Source: Clostridia bacterium (GTDB lineage: Bacteria > Bacillota > Clostridia > TANB77 > CAG-508). From it: a stretch of DNA of 10,020 nucleotides. The notes under the pieces were generated by a model, which made no database searches, had not been told where the DNA came from, and saw only the letters and a list, made by a program, of their open reading frames with translations. A program made the position numbers and the translations under genes. Shown here one piece after another: positions 1 through 5,606 of the stretch (the first letter of the stretch is position 1; each line of letters starts with the position of its first letter). The stretch spans positions 1 through 10,020 of the forward strand of contig JAAVZQ010000025.1 of assembly GCA_022791735.1 (NCBI GenBank), written 5' to 3'.

Positions 1-114
1 AGGAGTTATTTTAGTTTTATCTATCAAAATTTGAGCTATGATACAGATTATACCGCCTATAATAAAGCACCAAACATAATCCATAATCTCTAGACTACCG
101 AAAAATTCACCCAT
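1..114 (-). CDS. spoVAE: SpoVAE (SpoVAEb-type) membrane protein, N-terminal part, cut by window edge
   Basis: Reading leftward, the first 38 codons are visible before the window ends. The segment around residues 11-38 (MDYVWCFIIGG, then IICIIAQ and LIDKTKITP) is the typical start of SpoVAEb, a small inner-forespore-membrane subunit of the SpoVA channel that moves Ca-dipicolinic acid. The position directly after spoVAC and spoVAD agrees with the usual gene order. I chose the ATG at 114 because an AAAGGA site lies about 8 bases upstream; in-frame ATGs at 123 and 84 are alternatives, and 84 matches the usual family start best. CGG trinucleotides occur here only out of frame (TTC GGT, GGC GGT), so this part reads without interruption. 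Confidence 0.85.
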   Translation of the reverse strand, partial: MGEFFGSLEIMDYVWCFIIGGIICIIAQILIDKTKITP

Positions 115-183
115 TTTATCCATCCTTTCAATAAGTATATATTCTAAAATCCCTAACTCAAAAAAGAATTAGTATTCGCATGA

Positions 184-286
184 TTGGCAAAGAATTGTTT
201 TTTTGGCTAGGCACGTGAAGTCGATATTCCATGAGACGTACTAAAGTACATTGATTGGAAATCAACTGAGCTTGCCACTTTGCCAA
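184..286. repeat. Imperfect palindromic element, family A copy 1
   Basis: Outer arms TTGGCAAAG (184-192) and CTTTGCCAA (278-286) are exact inverted repeats. Inside them lies a second imperfect stem and a central GTAC-TAAA-GTAC hairpin (238-249). The core GAGACGTACT...GTAC.TTGAT recurs in inverted orientation in the element at 5450-5571. It fills the roughly 170-base interval between spoVAD and spoVAE, genes that are usually packed closely, so it would be transcribed within the operon. No coding potential seen. Confidence 0.65.
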
Positions 287-293
287 AAGGCAA

Positions 294-1306
294 TTATTTA
301 TCAATCTCGATAGAAACTGCGTGAGCAATACCAGGAATACTCTCGCCCTGTTGTGAAGAAGTAGAGTTCATAAGAGCACCAGTTGCAACAAGTAAAATCT
401 TTTTATACTTCTTTTGCTTCAAGCTATTAAATAAAAAGCCAGAAAACACAGTGCCACAACAAGCGCAACCGCTACCGCCAGAGTGAGTGTCTTGTTTTTC
501 TTTGTCAAAAATTAAAACGCCACAGTCATTGTAATTTGGACCTAAATTATATCCATAAGTTTGCATCATATCTAAAACTATATCTTTTCCAATATGGCCA
601 AGGTCACCAGTTACGATTAGGTCATAATAGCTTGGCTTTCTTCCAGTATCTTGTAAATGAGCAAGAATTGTATCAACGGCTGCAGGAGCCATGGCTGCAC
701 CCATGTTATTTGCGTCCTTTATACCCATATCAACAACTCTACCGAGGAGTGGCATGAGTTATATAAGGGCCGTTTCCTTCTGATGCAACAACTGCAGAAG
801 CACCGACCAGTAACAGTCCATTGAGAAGTAGGTGGTCTTTGGTTTCCTAATTCAAGAGGAAATCTAAATTGCTTTTCTGCACTACAAAAGTGGCTAGATG
901 TTGCAAAAAGAGCATTTTTTGCAACTCCAGAAGAAGTTAGGATACTCGATAAAATCATACCTTCTACAAAAGTAGAGCAAGCACCAAAAATTCCAAAATA
1001 TGGAATAGAAAATGTGCGAATACCAAAGCTTGCAGAAATACATTGATTAAGCAAGTCTCCTGCGAAACAATAATCTATATCATCAGCAGGAATTTTAGAT
1101 TTATTAAGTGCAAGACTTATGCTTTCCTTTATGATTTTACTTTCAGCCTTTTCCCATGTTTTTTCTCCCCAGAACTCATCATTAAGACAAGTATCAAAGT
1201 ATTTAGCTAAAGGTCCTTGAGATTCTTTTGGACCAACGATTGAAGCTGTTTCTAAAATTGTAGGAGGAGTATCAAACTTAATAGTTTGTTTTCCTAATTT
1301 TTGCAT
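294..1306 (-). CDS. spoVAD: Stage V sporulation protein AD (dipicolinic acid-binding SpoVA subunit), read through two CGGT +1 sites
   Basis: SpoVAD is a thiolase-fold protein on the forespore inner membrane that binds dipicolinic acid for import during sporulation. Translation starts at ATG 1306 after an AAAGGAGA site and reads 167 residues (including YCFAGDLLNQ, FGIFGACST and RPPTSQWTVTG), then meets in-frame CGG at 805. Dropping the C gives 20 more residues (GASAVVASEG, GPYITHATP) up to a second in-frame CGG at 744, which would be followed at once by TAG. Dropping that C gives GRVVDMGIKDANNMGAAMAP and the remainder, including SGGSGCACCGT, to TAA at 294. The restored 336 aa is almost exactly the family length (338 in B. 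subtilis, from memory). Outside these two sites I see no damage. Without recoding it would be a broken gene in three frames. Confidence 0.93.
741..744 (-). other. CGGT +1 recoding site in spoVAD (Gly188)
   Basis: Coding strand reads CCT-CGG-TAG in the zero frame, an immediate stop. Omitting the C gives CCT-GGT-AGA, the Pro-Gly-Arg of the conserved ATPGRVVD motif. This is the second site in spoVAD. Confidence 0.85.
802..805 (-). other. CGGT +1 recoding site in spoVAD (Gly168)
   Basis: Coding strand reads ACT-GGT-CGG-TGC in the zero frame. Omitting the C gives TVTG-G-ASAVV, matching the TVTG-x-(G/S)-A region of SpoVAD. The shifted frame stays open for exactly 20 codons to the next CGG. Confidence 0.83.
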
Positions 1307-1329
1307 TTCAAAAATCTCCTTTCATAAAT

Positions 1330-1401
1330 TTGCAACAATTCATAACTAGTGTAATTAATCAACGTGGCATGACAAACGATATTCAAAGCTATAAATTGCA
1401 A
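1330..1401. repeat. Imperfect palindromic element, family B copy 1
   Basis: It is bounded by TTGCAA at both ends (1330-1335 and 1396-1401), with imperfect arms TTGCAA..AATTCATAACTAG and AGCTATAAATTGCAA. Its interior GTGGCATGACAAACGA and the AAAGCT that follows match, on the opposite strand, the left arm of the larger element at 7256-7480, and CAATTCATAACTAG matches that element's right arm. It occupies the spoVAC-spoVAD gap. Its role is unknown; it could be a small non-autonomous mobile element or a folded RNA in the operon transcript. Confidence 0.6.
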
Positions 1402-1410
1402 AGATGTTGT

Positions 1411-1877
1411 TTAAACCAAAGTAATAGACTGAGTGTTAAAAATAAGATAAATAATTCCTACTAAAATTGATGCAGAAATACCGTAAACAAGTACAGGCCC
1501 CGCAACAGTAAACATTTTTGCACCAACACCCATCACATAACCTTCGGATTTATATTCAATTGCAGGAGAAACAATGGAATTTGCGAACCCTGTAATAGGA
1601 ACCAAAGAACCGTGCACCTGCAAATTTACCAATCTTATTAAATAAATTTAAAGAAGTCAAAAATGCACTAATAAATATTAATATAATAGAAGTAATTGTA
1701 CCAGAAGCTTCTGTATCTAATCCTCTAAACCTACAAATATCTAAAATAAATTGTCCGAATGGAACATATAAGTCCACCAACCCAAAAGGCATTAAAACAA
1801 TTTTTTATAATAGGAGAATTAGGAGATTTTTTATCAACATAACTTTGATATTGTGCGTTTGTTTGTATTTTATCCAT
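1411..1877 (-). CDS. spoVAC: Stage V sporulation protein AC (SpoVA channel subunit), read through two CGGW +1 sites
   Basis: SpoVAC is a polytopic inner-membrane protein of the spore, described in Bacillus as a mechanosensitive-type channel for dipicolinic acid release. Translation from ATG 1877 (AAGGA about 9 bases upstream) gives MDKIQTNAQYQSY...AFWVGGLICSI (40 residues), then in-frame CGG at 1757. Dropping the C gives GQFILDICRFRGL...NKIGKFAGA (48 residues) to a second in-frame CGG at 1612. Dropping that C gives GSLVPITGFANSIVSPAIEY...IFNTQSITLV to TAA at 1411. The restored 154 aa fits the family (about 150). Both junctions fall in family motifs, IGQ and GAGSLVPITGFANS. Hydrophobic segments lie near residues 28-48, 60-75 and 118-148. 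It heads the SpoVA cluster behind the dodecin-like gene. Confidence 0.93.
1609..1612 (-). other. CGGT +1 recoding site in spoVAC (Gly89)
   Basis: Coding strand reads GGT-GCA-CGG-TTC in the zero frame. Omitting the C gives GA-G-SLVPITG, a strongly conserved SpoVAC stretch. The zero frame runs on only to TAA at 1556-1558. Confidence 0.87.
1754..1757 (-). other. CGGA +1 recoding site in spoVAC (Gly41)
   Basis: Coding strand reads TCC-ATT-CGG-ACA in the zero frame. Omitting the C gives ICSI-G-QFILD, matching the family motif IGQ. The zero frame meets TAG eight codons later. Confidence 0.85.
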
Positions 1878-1917
1878 AATTCAATTTCCTTTCGCTTTAT
1901 TTTGTCTGTTTACTAGT

Positions 1918-2133
1918 CTAATCTTCACGTTCACGGTCAATAGTAAACGTCAAATCTAAATCTACATAAAATTCTGCAAGTTTCTTACCAGAAATACTTG
2001 CTCTTTGCTCCATAATTTTTACAGAAGTTAAATAATCAATAGTTTTAGAAGCCTCCGCAACTGCTTGAACAATTGCATCTTTCCAAGAAACATTAGAAGT
2101 AGCAGTAATAAATAAATGTTTTTGTGATGCCAT
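1918..2133 (-). CDS. Dodecin-family small protein
   Basis: The 71-residue protein starts MASQKHLFITATSNVSW, continues with a helix (KDAIVQAVAEASKTI) and ends in two strands (VKIMEQRASI and AEFYVDLDLTFTI) with an acidic/basic tail. This beta-alpha-beta-beta pattern and size fit dodecins, small dodecameric flavin- or CoA-binding proteins. I chose ATG 2133 because a strong AGGAGGT site sits 7 bases upstream; the TTG at 2139 is an unnecessary extension. It lies 40 bases ahead of spoVAC in the same direction and may be co-transcribed with it. Its arginines near the end use CGT and it contains no in-frame CGG. The family call rests on pattern and length, and the ligand cannot be told. Confidence 0.75.
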   Translation of the reverse strand: MASQKHLFITATSNVSWKDAIVQAVAEASKTIDYLTSVKIMEQRASISGKKLAEFYVDLDLTFTIDRERED

Positions 2134-2177
2134 AAACAAAACCTCCTTTCAAGCAATTTTAATTGTTTGCATGCTTA

Positions 2178-2206
2178 TTATTAGCAAAATGTAAAAAAAT
2201 ATACAA
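2178..2206 (-). promoter_or_regulatory. Possible sigma-A-like promoter for the dodecin-like gene
   Basis: On the minus strand TTGTAT, 17 bases, then TAATAA precede the ATG by about 45 bases. The spacing is ideal but the -10 match is poor in very AT-rich DNA. I found no convincing sigma-G promoter for spoVAC. Confidence 0.3.
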
Positions 2207-2284
2207 AAAATGAAAAATATTTCTAGTTTGCTTTCTTATCTCCAAATTTATCGTTCAATCATAAAATATTAAGAGGTGGAAAAA

Positions 2285-3100
2285 GTGGAAATAAAAAAAG
2301 GAGACATAGTAGGAAGAAAATCATATGGAAAAGATATAATCTTTTATGTAAGTAAAATAATAAAAGTTAAAAATGGAAAATCCTATGCAATACTTAAAGG
2401 AATAGACTATCGAATAGAAGCAGATGCAGAACTTAGTGATTTAGAGAAAATAGACAAAACAGAGCTAGAAACCTCAAAAAGAGGAATAGAAAGAAAGATA
2501 AAAAAGCATATAGAAAGAAAAGTGAAAGAAGCCATAAAAATAAGAGATACAAGAAACACTGTTGCAAATGGGTTGATACTTCATTTAGATGGTGATAAAA
2601 GATATACACAAAAGTCGCAGAAATACTATAATAAACTAGGATTAAGAGCGATAGTAAAAAACATACCAGAAAATAGACAGCCACAAGTAATTCGGTAGCT
2701 TAATCAAAAAATACAATCCAGATATAATAGTAATTACACGGACATGATGCAATGATAAAAACAGGAGGCAACTATGATGATATATATAATTACAGAAATT
2801 CAAGATACTTTATAAAATCAGTAATAGAAGCGAGAAAAAATGAAAGACCAGACAAAGATATGGTTATATTCGCTGGTGCTTGTCAGAGTTTCTTTGAAGC
2901 GATAATAGCGTCACGGAGCAAATTTTGCCTCATCACCAGCTAGAATATTAATAGACTTTATGGATCCACTTATTGTTGCAGAAAAGATTGCAACAACAAA
3001 TAATAATAGAATAATTACAATAAAAGATATAACAGCAGAGTTACATGATGATGGAAAAAGAGTAGGAGGGAGATATGCAAGAGGTAAAAAAGAAGTGTGA
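2285..3100 (+). CDS. yabG: Sporulation-specific cysteine protease YabG, read through three CGGW +1 sites
   Basis: YabG processes coat and cortex-associated proteins in the mother cell during late sporulation. The start GTG 2285 (MEIKKGDIVGRKSYGKDI) follows AGAGGTGG by 5 bases and matches the family start; GTG 2276 overlaps that site. Residues 1-136 run through LILHLDGDKRY and PENRQPQVI to in-frame CGG 2693. Dropping the C gives GSLIKKYNPDIIVIT (15 residues) to CGG 2739; dropping that C gives GHDAM...DMVIFAGACQSFFEAIIAS (58 residues) to CGG 2914; dropping that C gives GANFASSPARILIDFMDPLIVAE...GRYARGKKEV and TGA 3100. The restored 270 aa is close to the usual 280-290. The putative catalytic residues His153 (TGHD) and Cys199 (GACQS) are present only if the first two shifts occur. 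The gene lies in four frame segments with no other lesion. Confidence 0.93.
2693..2696 (+). other. CGGT +1 recoding site in yabG (Gly137)
   Basis: Zero frame is GTA-ATT-CGG-TAG, stopping at once. Omitting the C gives QVI-G-SLIKKYNPDIIV, which aligns with the family's segment before PDI-V-TGHD. The glycine itself is less conserved here than at the other sites, but the frame change must occur between about 2650 and 2698. Confidence 0.8.
2739..2742 (+). other. CGGA +1 recoding site in yabG (Gly152, TGHD motif)
   Basis: Zero frame is ATT-ACA-CGG-ACA-TGA. Omitting the C gives IT-G-HDA, the conserved motif holding the likely catalytic histidine. Confidence 0.88.
2914..2917 (+). other. CGGA +1 recoding site in yabG (Gly210)
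   Basis: Zero frame is GCG-TCA-CGG-AGC and runs nine codons beyond the CGG to a TAG at 2941-2943. Omitting the C gives AS-G-ANFASSPAR, the conserved segment after the GACQS cysteine motif. Confidence 0.88.
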
Positions 3101-3164
3101 TAATATACTGATAGATACAGAGAGTTTTGGAAAAATCCCTCGCGTAACATTTTTGAAATCAAAA

Positions 3165-3181
3165 TGTAACACAAATGTAAC
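3165..3181 (+). promoter_or_regulatory. WalR/PhoP-type direct repeat upstream of veg
   Basis: TGTAAC-N5-TGTAAC fits the WalR (YycF) consensus TGTWAH-N5-TGTWAH exactly; read on the other strand it also resembles spaced PhoP boxes. It ends 71 bases before the veg -35. A near-identical repeat lies 73 bases before the -35 of the surface-protein promoter at 8194. It also partly pairs with ACATTTT upstream (3148-3154). Confidence 0.55.
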
Positions 3182-3252
3182 AAATAGCAAAAATATCTTT
3201 GAAACCATATAAAAATAAACAAAAAACGGACTTCTACAAATATCAACCTTTT

Positions 3253-3281
3253 TTGACATTAACCTACAAAAATGATAAAAT
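3253..3281 (+). promoter_or_regulatory. Sigma-A promoter of veg
   Basis: Perfect -35 TTGACA (3253-3258), 17-base spacer, -10 TAAAAT (3276-3281). Transcription would begin near 3288, which excludes the upstream ATG at 3272 as the veg start. Confidence 0.85.
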
Positions 3282-3319
3282 ACATTCATGTTAAACATCT
3301 AAAAGGAATGGGTGGTCAA

Positions 3320-3646
3320 ATGATTTATAGGGATGATATTTCAAACTTAAGAGAAGACATAGTGGGAAAAGAAGGACAAAAGATAATAGTAAAAGGTGCA
3401 CTAGGAAGAAGCAGATTTTTTGAAAAGGAAGCAACACTTGAAAAGGCATATCCGAACATATTTGTAGTAAAATACAATGAGGAAGAAGGAAATGCAACTT
3501 ATAGTTATACAGATGTATTAACAAGAACGATAGACCTACAAGTATTTGACGGCGAAAACTATTCTTCAATAGTACCACCAAAAGTTATTGAACCTAAGAA
3601 AATAAAAGGAGAAACAGAAGAAGGATATACAGAGGATTTGAATTAG
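3320..3646 (+). CDS. veg: Veg family protein
   Basis: Veg is a small, strongly expressed cytosolic protein of Gram-positives; in B. subtilis it has been linked to biofilm formation, but its biochemical role is unclear. The body (VKGALGRSRFFEKEATLEKAYPNIFVVKY, then NATYSYTDVLTRTIDL) matches the Veg pattern of basic strand, TYPxxFVV and SYxDVLTxT. I chose ATG 3320 because MIYRDDISNLREDIVGKEG resembles clostridial Veg starts and GGTGG lies just upstream; ATG 3308 is an alternative that sits too close to AAAAGGA. At 108 aa it is longer than B. subtilis Veg (about 86), with an acidic tail (residues about 88-108, VPPKVIEPKKIKGETEEG...). It follows yabG, as in Bacillus, but has its own promoter and terminator. 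It has no in-frame CGG. Confidence 0.88.
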   Translation: MIYRDDISNLREDIVGKEGQKIIVKGALGRSRFFEKEATLEKAYPNIFVVKYNEEEGNATYSYTDVLTRTIDLQVFDGENYSSIVPPKVIEPKKIKGETEEGYTEDLN

Positions 3647-3654
3647 AATTAAAG

Positions 3655-3684
3655 AGGCGGCCGTTGGTCGCCTAAATTTTTTAT
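3655..3684 (+). terminator. Intrinsic terminator of veg
   Basis: Stem AGGCGGCC / GGTCGCCT (one G-U pair) with a GTT loop, followed by AAATTTTTTAT, nine bases after the veg stop. It is the most GC-rich spot in its neighbourhood. Confidence 0.85.
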
Positions 3685-3760
3685 ATAAAAATATTGAAAA
3701 TAATGTCATTATATGTTTTAATAAATAATAGTCAAAAAAAGAAAGGGAATAAGATAAAAA

Positions 3761-5449
3761 ATGGAAAAAGTAAAAGAATTTTTTGCAGACAAAACAAGTA
3801 AAATGACCAAAAACGATTGGATAATCTTAGGGATTATTACACTAATATATGCGGTAATTTCATTTATAAGGCTAGGAAGTTTCACAAATCCACAGACCTT
3901 TTCAGAATATAGACAAGGCGAGAGCATCATTATAGAAGTAGAAGGTGATGCAAAATATATTAGCAAAATGAGACATTTTTCAGGAGAAGATACAGGAACA
4001 TACAAACTATATACTTCGGCTGATGGAACAGAATATAGAGAGTTAGCAACAGTAAAAGATGAAACAGTATTTTTCTGGAAAGACACAAGTATTAGTCAAA
4101 CAATAAAATATATAAAATTAGAATTAACTACAAATATAGGCTATATTGGAGAAATAGGGTTATATGACCAAGACGGGAATTTAGTAGGACTAACAGCAAT
4201 AAGCGAAAAGGACAAAATGCTTGTAGACGAGCAAGACACTATTCCAGAAACGATAAGTCACATGAATTCAGTGTACTTTGATGAAGTATATTTTCCAAGA
4301 ACAGCTTATGACTATTTGCATGGAATGAAAGCTTATGAATGGGTACATCCACCACTAGGAAAACTAATACAAATGATACCAATGATATTTATGGGAATGA
4401 CACCATTTGCATATAGACTTATGGGAAACTTAGCAGGAATTTTAATGGTAGCAGTAATCTATGTACTTGGAAAAAGTATGTTCAAAGACAGTAAGTATGC
4501 AATGCTTGCAGGACTAATAATGGCATTTGATAACTTCCACTTTGCACAAACAAGAATGGGAACAGTAGATAGCTTTTTGGTATTATTTATAATGTTAAGT
4601 GCACTATTTATGTACAAGTATCTACTATTAAATAAAGAAGATCCATTAAAACAAAAGCTAAAATATCTATTCTATTCGGGATTATTCTTTGGATGTAGTG
4701 TAGCAGTAAAATGGACAGGACTTTATGCAGGACTAGGACTTTGTATAATGTTCTTTGGAAAAATGATAAAAGACTGTATACAAGTAAGAAAATTTGATAA
4801 AGAGTATTTAAAGATAATGCTTGCATGTGTTCTATATTTTATAATAATACCATGTGCAATACATGTAGTATGTTATCTATCTTTCCCAAATATACAACCA
4901 AATGGAGTATATAGCATAGGAGATATATTTAAGCAAATAGAGCAAATGTACACATATCACTCAACACTTGTTGCAGAGCATCCATTTACATCAAATTGGT
5001 ATACATGGCCAATAATGCAAAAACCAGTATGGTTACATGTATCATATCCAGCAGATGGAATGAAATCAACAATCGTAGGACTTGGAAATCCTGCTATATG
5101 GTGGGTAGGAATACTAGGAATGATATTTGTGGCATTTAGGACAATAAAAAATACAAAAATGGAAGATATATTTATGACAATAATGATACTTACATCATGG
5201 CTACCATATGCATTAATTGGAAGAATAATGTTTATGTATCATTTCTTCCCAACACTTCCGTTTGTGATGCTAACAATTGTAGCATTAATACAGCAATTAG
5301 ATAAACTTACAAAAAGAAATTGGATAATGATAGCATATATTATATTGATAATTGTTATGTTCTGGGTATTTTATCCAGTAACATCAGGAGTAACAATGAC
5401 AATGGAACAAGTGAAAAACTTTTTATGGCTTAAAACTTGGTACTTCTAG
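3761..5449 (+). CDS. GT39-family protein O-mannosyltransferase (PMT)
   Basis: This is a 562-residue polytopic membrane enzyme of the GT-C fold that should transfer mannose from a polyprenyl-phosphate carrier to Ser/Thr of exported proteins on the outer membrane face. A first membrane segment lies at about 20-36. An unusual extracellular beta-rich insert follows (about 40-145: YKLYTSADGTEYRELATV, then IKYIKLELTT and EIGLYDQDG), resembling an F5/8 type C carbohydrate-binding domain as seen in clostridial PMTs. The PMT signature comes next: YFDEVYFPRTAYDYLHG with the acidic pair at 174-175, HPPLGK at 196-201 and RMGTVDSF near 265-272. At least nine further hydrophobic segments follow. AAAGGGA lies 12 bases before the ATG. 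It contains CGG trinucleotides, none in frame. The wall-anchored Thr-rich protein downstream is a plausible acceptor (inference). Confidence 0.88.
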   Translation: MEKVKEFFADKTSKMTKNDWIILGIITLIYAVISFIRLGSFTNPQTFSEYRQGESIIIEVEGDAKYISKMRHFSGEDTGTYKLYTSADGTEYRELATVKDETVFFWKDTSISQTIKYIKLELTTNIGYIGEIGLYDQDGNLVGLTAISEKDKMLVDEQDTIPETISHMNSVYFDEVYFPRTAYDYLHGMKAYEWVHPPLGKLIQMIPMIFMGMTPFAYRLMGNLAGILMVAVIYVLGKSMFKDSKYAMLAGLIMAFDNFHFAQTRMGTVDSFLVLFIMLSALFMYKYLLLNKEDPLKQKLKYLFYSGLFFGCSVAVKWTGLYAGLGLCIMFFGKMIKDCIQVRKFDKEYLKIMLACVLYFIIIPCAIHVVCYLSFPNIQPNGVYSIGDIFKQIEQMYTYHSTLVAEHPFTSNWYTWPIMQKPVWLHVSYPADGMKSTIVGLGNPAIWWVGILGMIFVAFRTIKNTKMEDIFMTIMILTSWLPYALIGRIMFMYHFFPTLPFVMLTIVALIQQLDKLTKRNWIMIAYIILIIVMFWVFYPVTSGVTMTMEQVKNFLWLKTWYF

Positions 5450-5571
5450 CCCAAAAAATAAGCTGTGTATTGCGTTGTTGCTGCTTAGACGAGGTCACAT
5501 CAACGTACCAGAGTACGTCTCCGTGACACTTGTCTTCGTGCACCTAGCACTACTTGCTTCTTTTTTGGACT
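5450..5571. repeat. Imperfect palindromic element, family A copy 2
   Basis: Outer arms CCCAAAAAATAAGC (5450-5463) and GCTTCTTTTTTGG (5556-5568) pair with one or two mismatches. Inside, GACGAGGTCACATCAACGTAC pairs imperfectly with GTACGTCTCCGTGACACTTGTC, closing on ACGTAC-CAGA-GTACGT. The core matches, inverted, the element at 184-286. It starts at the PMT stop codon and fills the gap to the next gene. The T-rich right arm could also stop transcription. Confidence 0.65.
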
Positions 5572-5606
5572 ATACTTCAAATAAAGCAAAAGAAGGAATA
5601 TAAATT

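Noticed and set aside
536..757. Plus-strand frame opposite spoVAD
   Set aside because: No ribosome binding site or recognisable protein; the minus strand codes for the conserved second half of SpoVAD.
2260..2268. CATAAAATA as a sigma-K -10 element for yabG
   Set aside because: It fits CATANNNTA, but transcription would start within or next to the ribosome binding site at 2272-2280 and no clear -35 AC is present at the right spacing; AT-rich chance match is likely.
2433..2684. Minus-strand frame opposite yabG, and similar long frames opposite veg, PMT and the surface-protein gene
   Set aside because: Leu/Phe/Ser-rich translations without ribosome binding sites, lying antisense to genes with clear family matches; they are composition shadows.
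741..2917. Sequencing or assembly indel errors
   Set aside because: The extra base is not in a homopolymer and is always C on the coding strand although the genes lie on opposite strands; the many out-of-frame CGG and GG sites in the other genes carry no indels. Raw reads would still be the final test.
294..3100. spoVAC, spoVAD and yabG as ordinary decaying pseudogenes
   Set aside because: All seven lesions are the same single C before an in-frame GGW glycine; there are no internal stops, deletions or lost motifs otherwise, and the restored lengths match the families. Decay would give mixed lesions.
3272..3319. Extended Veg start at ATG 3272
   Set aside because: It overlaps the -10 of a perfect sigma-A promoter and has no ribosome binding site; the family start fits ATG 3320.
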